A stretch of 64,000 nt of DNA from Sulfitobacter dubius (GCF_900113435.1 NZ_FOPG01000002.1:310001-374000); one strand, 5' to 3'. Positions 46,800-56,490 are shown, counted from the stretch's first letter. The notes: generated from the letters alone by a model not told the origin. A program made the numbers and translations.

Positions 46800-46828
46800 G
46801 GCTCAGGCGTTTCCACCTGAGTCTTTTT
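46800..46828 (+). terminator. argG terminator
   Basis: GGCTCAGG (46800-46807) pairs with CCTGAGTC (46816-46823), one G-U pair and an 8-nt loop, followed by TTTTT (46824-46828). It lies 100 nt beyond argG, after the G/C repeat element, and 22 nt from the stop of the opposing gene. Confidence 0.82.
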
Positions 46829-46849
46829 CTTAACAAGCGCCAAGATACA

Positions 46850-47257
46850 TCACTCCGTGTTCACTACCTTCATCACCAATGCACCCTTCGGTTTGTTCGG
46901 CTGGCCCTCTTCCGGCTTAACATCGAACACCGTCTGCTTTGCGTCGCTACCTTCAGGCTGAACGATCATCATAACCATATCGTCCTCTTCGACCTCATCT
47001 TGCAGCACCGGGGCGATTTCTTTGGCCTCCCCGGCGCGCAGTGGGGCAACGCCAATCACTGCGCCGGGTTTCATTTCTTCATCGGTCCGGTACATTATTA
47101 ACCAACCGTTTTCATCCGCGATAACCTTTTCCGCACTTACAGCGGTATAAGAAAAATCATCGTCTGATGCTTCGGCCATGGCAGTGGCATATGCATCGGC
47201 GCAAGCACCACCCGTAACCATCGCCAAGGCGATTAGGGTGCTTGTCATACTTCTCAT
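46850..47257 (-). CDS. small acidic secreted protein of unknown function
   Basis: The 135-residue product has a signal peptide (about 1-22: TSTLIALAMVTGGACADA). The mature part is acidic, with regular beta pattern: AVSAEKVIADENGWLIMYR, KPGAVIGVAPLRAGEAKEI, and DMVMMIVQPEG. The order alternate strand, MxPGxVIGxAPLxAG and later V-x-V resembles the DUF7282 fold of archaeal and bacterial surface proteins, but I give that little weight. No cysteine pair, no membrane helix. It is followed by the argG terminator on the other strand and preceded by a sulfotransferase-like gene 55 nt away. Confidence 0.72.
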   Translation of the reverse strand: MRSMTSTLIALAMVTGGACADAYATAMAEASDDDFSYTAVSAEKVIADENGWLIMYRTDEEMKPGAVIGVAPLRAGEAKEIAPVLQDEVEEDDMVMMIVQPEGSDAKQTVFDVKPEEGQPNKPKGALVMKVVNTE

Positions 47258-47312
47258 TTACTTCGTCCCCCATTTGCAGCCGCTATATTCACGAAGAAGG
47301 AGACCAGAAGTT

Positions 47313-48020
47313 TCAAATTTGTCGTTTTAATTTTATCCGCTTGGTAAAAAGCTTCTCATAATAGGGCATAGCCTCTTCCAAGACCTCTTGCTGAGTTCGG
47401 TTAAGTTCGGGCAATGCTCCTTCGGGGCCTGCGAAACCGGTGCTTTTGTGGATGGCCCCGTACCAATGCGGCGCCCAAACGCCGTCTTCAGGTCGTGGCC
47501 CGGCAGACCAGTGCAACATTGCGGGATCAAAGGGTAAATTTACCGCCGTGCATAGTTTGCGCAGCATACATTCGGGATCCGCGCGGATATCTGCACTATC
47601 AATGATTACCCCACCAAGATGTTCATACAGCATGACCTGACGCTCAAAACCAATATCGGCCAAGCGTGGCTCTTCGCGTTTTTCCGCGTAGCTAGAAATC
47701 ACCCGCGCAGGATGCCGGATGAGGTGGACGTTCACGCAGTCCTTCGCCCAATCCAGCGGAAACCCATCAACCATATGCTGCGCCATATGTTTCATATAAA
47801 GGTGCCGCGCGCCGTCCTGTACAAACCCGTTGGGGACCAATGCAGGGTCTTGTTCCTGTGCAGCCAGCACCGCGCCGCGCATCGGGTGGTCCAGACCAGT
47901 GACCTTCAGATAGGCTGCATAGAAAGGCTCATCTATCGCGGTAAAGTCCTGACGCGCCCCAAAACTATACATCATCGCCGTGCTCAGATTGCGTGGCCCG
48001 GACCACATCGCGATACGCAT
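47313..48020 (-). CDS. sulfotransferase-like P-loop protein
   Basis: I start at ATG 48020 (GGGAGAG 4 nt upstream), giving 235 residues. MWSGPRNLSTAMMYSF (5-20) looks like the 5'-phosphosulfate-binding loop, and HLIRHPARVISSYAEK (about 100-115) like the 3'-phosphate-binding motif RxPxRVxxS of sulfotransferases. In databases such proteins are also labelled branched-chain aminotransferase-like, which fits the sequence poorly. It may transfer sulfate from PAPS; CysQ (3.7 kb) would remove the by-product PAP. Substrate unknown; cytoplasmic. Confidence 0.75.
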   Translation of the reverse strand: MRIAMWSGPRNLSTAMMYSFGARQDFTAIDEPFYAAYLKVTGLDHPMRGAVLAAQEQDPALVPNGFVQDGARHLYMKHMAQHMVDGFPLDWAKDCVNVHLIRHPARVISSYAEKREEPRLADIGFERQVMLYEHLGGVIIDSADIRADPECMLRKLCTAVNLPFDPAMLHWSAGPRPEDGVWAPHWYGAIHKSTGFAGPEGALPELNRTQQEVLEEAMPYYEKLFTKRIKLKRQI

Positions 48021-48173
48021 GAAACTCTCCCAATTGCAGTTCAACCTGCGACGCTAGAAAGATCACCGCTTTAAGCCAAGTGGTAAATTGCCTTCACCAC
48101 AGCGTGACTTTCCCCGTCTCGGCCTTGCGCTACCTGCGTCCCAGCGGCAACCATTTGCCAGAGGAGGACCATC

Positions 48174-48839
48174 ATGTTCCGAAATTCAATGTTTAAGCCC
48201 GCAATACTGACCCTTGCCATCACACTTGGGTTCGTGATGCAGAACCGACCCGCTGCGGCGGCAGAGACAGAGGTGCTGACCGTAGCAGGCGGCTGCTTTT
48301 GGTGTGTAGAAGCGGATTTTGAATCCGTGAAAGGTGTAAAAGAAGCCGTTTCAGGCTTCGCAGGCGGCCGTACCAAAAACCCGACCTACAAAGAAGTCAC
48401 CGGCGGCAACACTGGCCACTATGAAGCGGTGCAGATCCAGTTCGACCCTGCCGTGGTCAGCCGCGATACGCTGCTTGATCTGTTTTTCCGTTCGGTTGAT
48501 CCTACGGACGCCGGCGGTCAGTTTTGTGACCGTGGGGAAAGCTACCGTACGGCGATCTTTGCTAGCAACGCCGCCCAAAAAAGCGCGGCAGAAGCGGCGA
48601 AGGCCGAGGCACAGGCCGCACTTGGCACTCAGATCGTGACCCCGATCCTAGGCGATGCACCGTTCTATCCGGCCGAAGATTACCATCAAGACTACTACAA
48701 AAGCAGCGAACGGCTGGCGTTCAGCAGTGTAGGTGTAGCCGTTAAGAAATCAGTAGCCTACAAACGCTACCGCAACGGCTGTGGCCGTGATGCGCGCGTA
48801 AAACAGCTTTGGGGCAGCGCCGCGCCCTTCGTTAAATAA
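48174..48839 (+). CDS. msrA: peptide-methionine (S)-S-oxide reductase MsrA, secreted form
   Basis: The 221-residue protein carries a signal peptide (residues about 1-30, ending RPAAAAE), so this MsrA acts outside the cytoplasm. The active site is GGCFWCVEADFE (39-50) with C41 as nucleophile; the recycling Cys is probably C203 or nearby in RNGCGRD. GGAGG lies 8 nt before the ATG. It repairs oxidised methionine. It stands alone between the sulfotransferase-like gene and the ribokinase. Confidence 0.94.
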   Translation: MFRNSMFKPAILTLAITLGFVMQNRPAAAAETEVLTVAGGCFWCVEADFESVKGVKEAVSGFAGGRTKNPTYKEVTGGNTGHYEAVQIQFDPAVVSRDTLLDLFFRSVDPTDAGGQFCDRGESYRTAIFASNAAQKSAAEAAKAEAQAALGTQIVTPILGDAPFYPAEDYHQDYYKSSERLAFSSVGVAVKKSVAYKRYRNGCGRDARVKQLWGSAAPFVK

Positions 48840-48854
48840 GCTCTAATTCTTCGG

Positions 48855-49730
48855 CTAGTCACTAAAATCATGTTCCCCGATCTCTTTGAGGTCGGGGATC
48901 ACATCCGCTGTTCCGTGGCGCATGACCATCAAGGCTCCGGCCCGCATCGCCAGATCGATTGCCTGCGGCATGTTCATTCCCCGGTCCAGCCCGGCCACCA
49001 GATATCCAGTAAAAGTGTCTCCGGCTCCCGTCGTATCCACTGCATCAACCTTATAAGCGGGGAATGTTTCAACGCGATGTGTCTTGTTAGAGATCCATTC
49101 ACAGCCTTCCGAACCCAACGTCACCACAATGTCATCGACAGGCAATTGACGTAATTCACCCCCGGTAGCCGCCCGAAGCTGTGCCGCTTCAACCTCATTA
49201 AGCACCAGCAAATCAATCTGCTCGATAATCGCTGTCACGGCCTCCGCATTAAAAGGTGCCGCTGCATAGGCCAGACGCAAGCCCAAGGTCTTGGCCGTCT
49301 GCGCCGCGAAACGCTGCCCGTTGGTTTCGTTTTGCATCAACAGCCAGTCGCCCGCAGATGCCTCACTCAGCGCCGCGCCGATCATTTCCTCGGTGATCTC
49401 ATGATTGGTCCCGGGGAAGATGACGATGTTGTTCTCCCCCTCAAGATCGACGGCGATATTCGCGTGACCGGTCACCCCTTCCATCAAGGTGATATGCGCC
49501 GTTTCCACCCCATATTCCAGCAGCCGCTCCAACGCCCAGCCGCCATCGGCACCAAGCGCACCGACATGCATCACCCGCGTCCCGGCCCGCGCAGCGGCAA
49601 CCGACATATTGGCCCCCTTACCGCCCAGCCCTTGCCGGAAGTTCCGGGCCGAAATGGTCTCTCCCGGCCCTGGCAGATGAGGCAGCAGATAAAAGTTATC
49701 CGCGTTGATAGAGCCGAGATTCCAGATCAT
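48855..49730 (-). CDS. rbsK: ribokinase (PfkB family)
   Basis: The 291-residue sugar kinase phosphorylates ribose or a related sugar at C5. Family signatures are GGKGANMSVAAARAG near 36-50 and DTTGAGDTFTGYLVAGL (about 231-247), with the catalytic Asp in GAGDTF. The start shares one base with the maeB stop (TGATG), so it is translated with maeB. No ribose transporter is nearby, so the natural substrate could be a nucleoside-derived sugar. Confidence 0.9.
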   Translation of the reverse strand: MIWNLGSINADNFYLLPHLPGPGETISARNFRQGLGGKGANMSVAAARAGTRVMHVGALGADGGWALERLLEYGVETAHITLMEGVTGHANIAVDLEGENNIVIFPGTNHEITEEMIGAALSEASAGDWLLMQNETNGQRFAAQTAKTLGLRLAYAAAPFNAEAVTAIIEQIDLLVLNEVEAAQLRAATGGELRQLPVDDIVVTLGSEGCEWISNKTHRVETFPAYKVDAVDTTGAGDTFTGYLVAGLDRGMNMPQAIDLAMRAGALMVMRHGTADVIPDLKEIGEHDFSD

Positions 49731-52027
49731 CAGCCCACCTTGCAGGCCGCGAGAATGGCCATGTTGAGGATGTCATTCGCGGTGGAGTTAGAGGAACAAA
49801 TCTGGATCGACTTATCGAGACCGGTCAAAATCGGCCCGATCACCGTAGCCCCCGCCATTTCCTGCATCAGCTTGACCGAGATGCTGGCCGAATGTCGCGC
49901 CGGCACCACGAGGATGTTGGCTGGCCCCGTCAGCCGTGAGAACGGGTAGTTCGCCTGGCTGGCGGCGTTCAGAGCCACGTCGACGGTCATTTCGCCCTCG
50001 TACTCAAAATCGACGCCGCGCTGGTCAAGCACTTCGGGCGCGAGGTGCATCTTTTCGGCGCGCTCCGAGACGGGGTAGCCAAAGGTCGAGAAGCTGACAA
50101 AGGCCACCCGCGGCTCTAGCCCCAGATGCCGTGCTACGCGGGCACCGCTTTCAGCGATATTTGCCAGATCGTTTTCGTCAGGCCATTCGTGCACCAGCGT
50201 ATCGGCAATAAAGACGATCCGCCCCTTATGCAGCAGCGCCGTGATCCCTGCGGCTCCGGCTTCGGCATTTGCGTCAAAGACATGGTTCAACCGTTCCAAA
50301 ACATGCGCCGACTTGCGGGTGGCCCCGGTCACCAGACCATCGCCATGGCCATGTGCCAGCATCAGCGCCGCATAGACGTGACGATCGCGCGAGGCGAGGC
50401 GGTGAATATCTTTGCGGTCAAACCCTTTGCGCTGCAGACGGCCATAAAGGAAATCTTTGTATGTTTCCAAATGCTGCGTATTGGCAGCGTTCACCACCTC
50501 CAACTCGCGCACTGCATCTTCCATGCCGCTGGCTTCCAGCTTGGCGCGCACGTCGTCCTCGCGCCCCACGACCAGCGCCTTGCCAAGGCCCGCACGCTGG
50601 TACATCACCGCCGCGCGCAGTACTTTGGGATCATCGCCCTCGGCAAAGATCATCCGCGCTTGGTTCGCCCGAGCCCGCGCATTGATGCCGCGCAGAATGC
50701 TGGCAGTTGGGTCCATCCGCGATTTCAGACCCAATTCATAGGCGTCCATGTCGATGATCGGACGGCGCGCGGCCCCGGTGTCCATCCCCGCTTTTGCTAC
50801 GGCAGGTGGGATCCGGTGGATCAAGCGCGGGTCGAAAGGCGTCGGGATGATGTAATCGCGACCGAAGGTCAGGGTCTTACCATAGGCCAGTGCCACCTCG
50901 TCCGGCACATCCTCACGCGCCAATTGGGCCAAGGCGTGCGCACAGGCGATCTTCATCTCGTCGTTGATCGCGCGGGCGTGAATATCCAGCGCTCCGCGGA
51001 AGAGATAGGGAAAGCCCAGCACGTTGTTGACTTGGTTCGGGTAATCCGACCGTCCGGTGGCGACGATGGCGTCCATCCGAACCTCATGCGCCTCTTCGGG
51101 GGTGATCTCTGGATCCGGGTTCGCCATGGCAAAAATCACCGGGTTATCGGCCATGGAGGCAACCATCGCAGGCGTCACCGCACCCTTAACCGAAACGCCG
51201 AGGAAAACGTCCGCCCCCTTCATCGCCTCTTCGAGGCTGCGCAGCTCGGTATTGGCAGCATGGGCCGATTTCCACTGGTTCATACCCTCGGTCCGGCCTT
51301 GGTAGATAACGCCCTTGGTGTCGCACATGATGCAATTGTCGTGTTTCGCGCCCATGGCCTTAAGCAGTTCTAGACAGGCGATCCCCGCAGCGCCTGCCCC
51401 ATTCAGCACGATGCGCACATCTTCGATCTTTTTACCTGACAGATGCAATGCGTTGATTAGACCCGCTGCGCAGATCACCGCCGTGCCGTGTTGGTCATCA
51501 TGAAAGACGGGAATATCCATTTCTTCTTTGAGCCGCTGCTCGATGATGAAACATTCAGGTGCCTTGATGTCTTCGAGGTTTATGCCGCCAAAGGTTGGCC
51601 CCATCAGCTTGCAGGCGTTTATGAAAGCCTCGGTGTCCTCGGTATCCAACTCGATATCGATGGAGTTCACATCCGCAAAGCGTTTGAACAGAACCGCCTT
51701 GCCCTCCATCACCGGCTTGGACGCCAGCGCGCCCAAATTCCCCAAGCCTAGCACCGCCGTCCCGTTTGAGATCACAGCGACAAGGTTGCCCTTATTGGTG
51801 TAGTCATAGGCCGTTTCGGGGTTTTCCGCGATCGCCTCGCAGGGCACGGCCACACCGGGGGAGTAGGCAAGGCTGAGGTCCCGCTGAGTAGTCATCGGTA
51901 CGGTGGCCGAGATCTCAAACTTGCCAGGCGTCGGTTCGAGGTGAAAGGCAAGCGCCTCTTCAGAGGTGATACGGTTCTTTCTCGTCACGACATTACCCTT
52001 TTGCTGCTTTGGAATCTTCTTAGCCAC
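49730..52027 (-). CDS. maeB: NADP-dependent malic enzyme with phosphotransacetylase-like domain
   Basis: The 765-residue protein starts with GTG at 52027. Residues about 15-430 are malic enzyme: SLAYSPGVAVPCEAI, DVNSIDIELDTED, HDDQHGTAVICAAGL and VLNGAGAAGIACLELL (NADP-binding). Residues about 440-765 match the phosphate acetyl/butyryltransferase fold, in which catalysis is usually lost and the domain serves regulation by acetyl-CoA. It converts malate to pyruvate and gives NADPH. The unusual start has no clear ribosome binding site. Coupled to rbsK by one base. Confidence 0.95.
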   Translation of the reverse strand: MAKKIPKQQKGNVVTRKNRITSEEALAFHLEPTPGKFEISATVPMTTQRDLSLAYSPGVAVPCEAIAENPETAYDYTNKGNLVAVISNGTAVLGLGNLGALASKPVMEGKAVLFKRFADVNSIDIELDTEDTEAFINACKLMGPTFGGINLEDIKAPECFIIEQRLKEEMDIPVFHDDQHGTAVICAAGLINALHLSGKKIEDVRIVLNGAGAAGIACLELLKAMGAKHDNCIMCDTKGVIYQGRTEGMNQWKSAHAANTELRSLEEAMKGADVFLGVSVKGAVTPAMVASMADNPVIFAMANPDPEITPEEAHEVRMDAIVATGRSDYPNQVNNVLGFPYLFRGALDIHARAINDEMKIACAHALAQLAREDVPDEVALAYGKTLTFGRDYIIPTPFDPRLIHRIPPAVAKAGMDTGAARRPIIDMDAYELGLKSRMDPTASILRGINARARANQARMIFAEGDDPKVLRAAVMYQRAGLGKALVVGREDDVRAKLEASGMEDAVRELEVVNAANTQHLETYKDFLYGRLQRKGFDRKDIHRLASRDRHVYAALMLAHGHGDGLVTGATRKSAHVLERLNHVFDANAEAGAAGITALLHKGRIVFIADTLVHEWPDENDLANIAESGARVARHLGLEPRVAFVSFSTFGYPVSERAEKMHLAPEVLDQRGVDFEYEGEMTVDVALNAASQANYPFSRLTGPANILVVPARHSASISVKLMQEMAGATVIGPILTGLDKSIQICSSNSTANDILNMAILAACKVG

Positions 52028-52097
52028 GAACAGAGTTCAGCACAACGCAAGCGCCGCGTCAGGGAAAATCGCATGACAAAGACCGCCTGAGTCGCCG

Positions 52098-52127
52098 CCC
52101 CCCCCTTTCGCTGCGCCGGGGGGTTTT
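52098..52127 (+). other. C-run/G-run hairpin in the mutS leader
   Basis: Eight C (52098-52105) and six G (52118-52123) can pair around a loop, followed by TTTT (52124-52127), about 30 nt before the mutS GTG. It looks like an intrinsic terminator but lies in front of a gene, so it may be an attenuator or a roadblock. Confidence 0.45.
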
Positions 52128-52157
52128 GTAGGGTCTGCGCTGCAACAGGGGGCAGCC

Positions 52158-54803
52158 GTGCAGACAGAAAAAGTAACGCCAATGATGGCGCAATATCTCG
52201 AGCTTAAAGCGGACCACGCGGATGCGCTGCTGTTCTACCGCATGGGCGACTTTTATGAGATGTTCTTTGACGACGCCGTTGCCGCCGCCGAGGCGCTCGA
52301 CATTGCGCTGACCAAACGCGGCAAGCATCAGGGCAAAGACATCGCCATGTGCGGCGTGCCGGTTCATGCTGCCGAGGGCTATCTGCTGACCCTGATCCGC
52401 AAAGGGTTTCGGGTAGCTGTCTGCGAACAAATGGAAAGCCCTGCCGAGGCCAAGAAGCGCGGTCATAAATCAGTCGTGAAGCGCGATGTGGTGCGGCTAG
52501 TGACCCCCGGCACGCTGACCGAAGAGAGCCTGTTGGAAGCACGCCGCCATAACTACCTTGCCGCCTTTGCCGAGGTGCGGGATGCCTGCGCGATGGCCTG
52601 GGTCGATATCTCTACCGGTGCGTTTCACGTCATGCCGCTGGCGCAGGTGCGTCTTAGGCCAGAGCTCGCGCGGCTGTCGCCGTCTGAGTTGATCGTATCC
52701 GAGGCCAAAGAGAGCGAATTGCACGATGTCGTCTCTGATTTCGGGATTGCGCTGACCGGCTTGGCCCGATCGGCCTTTGACAGCACCAGTGCGGAAAAGC
52801 GGGTCTGCGACCTTTTCGACATCGCGACATTGGAAGCATTTGGGACCTTCACCCGCGCCGAAGTTTCCGCGATGGGTGCGGTAATAGAATACCTCACTAT
52901 CACACAACGTGGTAATCTACCCCTACTGCGCCCCCCACAGAAAGAGGCCGAAGCCCGTACCGTTCAGATCGATGCGGCGACCCGACGCAATCTGGAATTG
53001 ACGCATTCGCTTAACGGCGGTCGCGGCGGGTCTTTGCTAGCGATCATGGACAATACCGCAACAGCCGGGGGCGCGCGGCTGTTGGAGCGGCGGATCTCAA
53101 GCCCCTCTCGGGTGGTCGATGTTGTCACCGCCCGCGCCGATGCGGTGAGCTTTGCCTATGACAATGCCCGTATCGCGCAAGACATCCGGCAAAGACTGCG
53201 CAATGTGCCAGATCTCGACCGGGCGCTCTCGCGCCTGTCGTTGGATCGGGGCGGCCCGCGCGACCTTGCCGCGATCCGCAACGGGTTAATCGAAGCGGAG
53301 GCCTTGCATCAGACCCTAATCCAACAGGATCTGCCGGAACTTCTGCGTGAGGCTGCCGAAGGGCTACAGGGTCATGGCGACCTCATTGACCTGTTGGATC
53401 ACGCCTTGGTCGCCGAACCACCCCTGATGGTACGCGACGGCGGCTTTATCGCACCCGGCTATGACGCTGACCTCGACGCCGCGCGAGAACTGCGCGACGA
53501 AGGGCGCGGCGTGATCGCGGGCATGCAGCAGCAATTCGTCTCTGACACGGGGATTTCGTCGCTAAAGATCAAGCATAACAATGTGCTGGGATATTTCGTC
53601 GAATGCACCGCCACCCATGCGGAAAAGATGCTTTCCCCGCCCTTGTCGGAAACATTCATCCACCGTCAGACAACGGCGAACCAAGTGCGCTTTACCACCG
53701 TCGAACTGTCTGAGTTGGAGACCAAAATCCTTAACGCCGGCAACCATGCGCAGGAGATCGAGAAACGTCTCTACGAAAGCTTACGGAGTGCGATTTTGGA
53801 CCATGCGGCAGAGATCGGCCAAGCCTCCGCTGGTCTGGCCGAGGTAGATCTGGCCGCAGGCTTGGCCGATCTTGCCCGCAGCGAAAACTGGACCCGCCCC
53901 CGCGTTGATATGTCCCGCGCCTTCGAGATCGAAGGCGGGCGGCATCCGGTCGTGGAACGCGCATTGGCGCAACAATCCGGCGAGCCTTTCATCGCCAATG
54001 ACTGCGACCTCAGCGCTGATGGCGAAGCGGCAAACATCTGGCTTCTGACCGGCCCTAACATGGCGGGTAAGTCGACCTTTCTGCGACAGAATGCACTTAT
54101 CGCGCTGATGGCACAGATGGGCAGCTACGTGCCCGCAGGCTCGGCCCATATCGGCATCGTGAGCCAGCTTTTCAGTCGCGTTGGCGCTTCGGACGATCTG
54201 GCGCGGGGCCGCTCTACCTTTATGGTTGAAATGGTCGAAACCGCAGCGATCTTGAACCAAGCCGACGACCGCGCGCTGGTGATCCTTGATGAGATCGGGC
54301 GCGGCACGGCCACCTATGACGGTCTGTCAATCGCATGGGCCACGCTTGAGCATTTGCACGACGTGAACCGCGCTCGCGCGCTATTTGCCACCCATTACCA
54401 CGAAATGACGGCGCTGGCAGGCAAGCTGCCCGGCGTCGATAACGCCACGGTGGCGGTTAAGGAATGGGAGGGCGAGGTCGTCTTCTTGCACGAGGTCCGT
54501 AAGGGGGCCGCAGATCGGTCTTACGGCGTGCAGGTCGCCCAACTGGCGGGCCTGCCCGCACCCGTAATCGCCCGCGCCCGCGTGGTGCTCGAAGCGTTGG
54601 AGAAGGGCGAGCGCGAAGGTGGCGCCACTCAGAAAACACTAATCGACGATCTGCCACTCTTTGCGGTCAGCCCTGCCCCACAGCCCAAAGAAACCAAATC
54701 CTCCGCAGTTGAGGAAAAACTGAAAGAGATCATCCCCGATGAACTCTCCCCCCGTGAAGCGCTTGAGCTGATCTATAAACTGAAAGAGGCGGCCAAATCC
54801 TGA
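52158..54803 (+). CDS. mutS: DNA mismatch repair protein MutS
   Basis: The 881-residue protein starts with GTG at 52158 (GGGGG 6 nt upstream). GDFYEMFFDDA near 30-40 is the mismatch-reading Phe-x-Glu (F and E in DFYEMF). The C-terminal ATPase has GPNMAGKSTFLRQ (about 633-645), VILDEIGRGTATYDGLSIAW (about 712-731, Walker B and signature) and TATYDG. It finds mismatches and recruits MutL. The last codons and the stop lie in the terminator hairpin. Divergent from maeB. Confidence 0.97.
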   Translation: MQTEKVTPMMAQYLELKADHADALLFYRMGDFYEMFFDDAVAAAEALDIALTKRGKHQGKDIAMCGVPVHAAEGYLLTLIRKGFRVAVCEQMESPAEAKKRGHKSVVKRDVVRLVTPGTLTEESLLEARRHNYLAAFAEVRDACAMAWVDISTGAFHVMPLAQVRLRPELARLSPSELIVSEAKESELHDVVSDFGIALTGLARSAFDSTSAEKRVCDLFDIATLEAFGTFTRAEVSAMGAVIEYLTITQRGNLPLLRPPQKEAEARTVQIDAATRRNLELTHSLNGGRGGSLLAIMDNTATAGGARLLERRISSPSRVVDVVTARADAVSFAYDNARIAQDIRQRLRNVPDLDRALSRLSLDRGGPRDLAAIRNGLIEAEALHQTLIQQDLPELLREAAEGLQGHGDLIDLLDHALVAEPPLMVRDGGFIAPGYDADLDAARELRDEGRGVIAGMQQQFVSDTGISSLKIKHNNVLGYFVECTATHAEKMLSPPLSETFIHRQTTANQVRFTTVELSELETKILNAGNHAQEIEKRLYESLRSAILDHAAEIGQASAGLAEVDLAAGLADLARSENWTRPRVDMSRAFEIEGGRHPVVERALAQQSGEPFIANDCDLSADGEAANIWLLTGPNMAGKSTFLRQNALIALMAQMGSYVPAGSAHIGIVSQLFSRVGASDDLARGRSTFMVEMVETAAILNQADDRALVILDEIGRGTATYDGLSIAWATLEHLHDVNRARALFATHYHEMTALAGKLPGVDNATVAVKEWEGEVVFLHEVRKGAADRSYGVQVAQLAGLPAPVIARARVVLEALEKGEREGGATQKTLIDDLPLFAVSPAPQPKETKSSAVEEKLKEIIPDELSPREALELIYKLKEAAKS

Positions 54804-54816
54804 CCGCCTCTTTCAA
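54782..54816. terminator. terminator hairpin across the mutS stop codon
   Basis: TGAAAGAGGCGG (54782-54793) pairs with CCGCCTCTTTCA (54805-54816), 12 bp and 11-nt loop. The mutS stop (54801-54803) is in the loop, so the left arm codes for the last residues. It is short of the stop of the convergent grpE (54833) by 17 nt and can serve both strands. Confidence 0.72.
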
Positions 54817-54832
54817 AGATATCTGACTGAGC

Positions 54833-55396
54833 TTAGCTCGCTGGGGTCGAAGACACCCCAACCTGCGCCGGGCGCAGCAGACGGTCGTGCAGCATAAACC
54901 CTTCGGCGGCGACCTGAATGATCTCGCCCGCCACGGTGCCAGGCACGGGGGCCTCAAACATCGCTTCGTGGTGCTTCGGGTCGAACTTATCGCCAACCTC
55001 GGGTGCGATCACTTCGATGCCATGCTTTTTGAAAACGCTTAGCAGCTCACGCATTGTAAGCTGGATACCCTCCAACAACGGACCCAAGGCTTCGCGCTGT
55101 TCATCCGTCGTGGTTTCCAACGCGCGTTTCATGTTGTCGTAGACCGGCAGCATGTCGCGGGCCAGCTTAGAGCCACCGTAGTTCTCGGCTTCGCGCCGGT
55201 CCTTGTCGGACCGCTTGCGGGCGTTCTCCGCATCGGCCAGCGCGCGCATGAAACGGTCGCGATACTGATCGCGTTCGGCGCGCAACTCTTCCACCGCAAG
55301 GGCTTCCTCGTCAATTTCGGCCATGTCTTCGGCGTATTCTTCAGCTTCGGCGCTGTCGATCTCGTCCAAAAAGTCGTTTTCTTTCGGCTCTGCCAT
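54833..55396 (-). CDS. grpE: nucleotide exchange factor GrpE
   Basis: The 187-residue protein drives ADP release from DnaK. The N-terminal part is acidic and forms a long coiled coil (DSAEAEEYAEDMAEIDEEALAVEEL); the C-terminal beta domain has FDPKHHEAMFEAPVPGTVAGEI and ends in RLLRPAQVGVSSTPAS. It follows hrcA after 9 nt. DnaK and DnaJ are coded 46 kb away. Confidence 0.96.
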   Translation of the reverse strand: MAEPKENDFLDEIDSAEAEEYAEDMAEIDEEALAVEELRAERDQYRDRFMRALADAENARKRSDKDRREAENYGGSKLARDMLPVYDNMKRALETTTDEQREALGPLLEGIQLTMRELLSVFKKHGIEVIAPEVGDKFDPKHHEAMFEAPVPGTVAGEIIQVAAEGFMLHDRLLRPAQVGVSSTPAS

Positions 55397-55405
55397 GTTC
55401 CACCT

Positions 55406-56470
55406 CTAGTTCCGGTCGGAAATCAGCTTTCCCACCAGTTGTGCCGTGTAATTCACAATCGGCACGATACGTCCATAATTTAAGCGTGTCGGGCCAATGA
55501 CACCCACCGCGCCGATCACCTTACGATCAGCGTTCATATAAGGGGAAACGACCAGAGAGGAACCCGAAAGTGAGAAAAGTTTGTTTTCGGAGCCGATAAA
55601 AATGCGCACACCGTCCCCATCCTCGGCCAGTTCGAGGAATTCGGCGATGTCCCGCTTGCGCTCAAGATCGTCGAAAAGGCTGCGGATACGGTCAAGGTCT
55701 TCGGCCTCCGCCTCTCCGCCCAGCAGATTCGACCGGCCGCGCACGATCAAACGCTCGGAATGCTCCCCTTCCGCATCCCACAGCACCGCACCGCTTTCGA
55801 CCAGTTGCTGCGCCAGCACGTCAATCTCTTGGCGGTGCTTGGCAATCTCCTGTTTGATGCTGCGCTGTAACTCGCTAATCGTCTTTCCTTCGACAAAAGC
55901 GTTGAGAAAGTTTGCTGCCTCACGCATCGAACTTGGGGTTTGGCCCGGCGGCGGGGTGAACAACCGGTTCTCTACATGCCCGTCTGAGAAAACCAACACC
56001 ACCAGCGCCCGATCTGGCGAAAGTGAGACAAATTCAATGTGTTTGATTGGTGCTTCGTGCTTTGGCGTCAAAACCAGGGACGCCCCATGGGTAACACCCG
56101 ACAGGGCTGAGCCGATACGATCCAGCAACCCACCGACATCGGATGAATTGTTGCCCAATGTCGCATCGATCTTCTCGCGGTCAAGCTCGGTAGGGTCGCC
56201 GATTTCGATCATGCTATCGACGAACATCCGCAACCCCAACTGCGTCGGAATACGCCCAGCAGATACATGCGGGCTGTTCAACAGACCCAGATATTCAAGG
56301 TCTTGCATAACATTACGGATCGTCGCCGCCGACACTTTTTCACTGAAATCCCGCGTGAGCGTCCGCGAGCCGACCGGATCACCGTTTTCCAAATAGCCTT
56401 CGACCACCCGGCGAAACACTTCGCGGGATCGGTCATTCATGTCTTTCAGCAGTTCAGGCGTGTTTTTCAT
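55406..56470 (-). CDS. hrcA: heat-inducible transcription repressor HrcA
   Basis: The 354-residue protein has an N-terminal winged-helix ([34 protein letters not shown], about 44-80, includes the conserved HVSAGRxP) and the HrcA ligand-binding domain ([24 protein letters not shown] near the end). It binds CIRCE elements and represses chaperonin operons such as groESL. No CIRCE is visible in this window, so dnaK and hrcA here may not be targets. First gene of hrcA-grpE. Confidence 0.96.
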   Translation of the reverse strand: MKNTPELLKDMNDRSREVFRRVVEGYLENGDPVGSRTLTRDFSEKVSAATIRNVMQDLEYLGLLNSPHVSAGRIPTQLGLRMFVDSMIEIGDPTELDREKIDATLGNNSSDVGGLLDRIGSALSGVTHGASLVLTPKHEAPIKHIEFVSLSPDRALVVLVFSDGHVENRLFTPPPGQTPSSMREAANFLNAFVEGKTISELQRSIKQEIAKHRQEIDVLAQQLVESGAVLWDAEGEHSERLIVRGRSNLLGGEAEAEDLDRIRSLFDDLERKRDIAEFLELAEDGDGVRIFIGSENKLFSLSGSSLVVSPYMNADRKVIGAVGVIGPTRLNYGRIVPIVNYTAQLVGKLISDRN

Positions 56471-56490
56471 CTATGCTCGCTCTCATGTCT

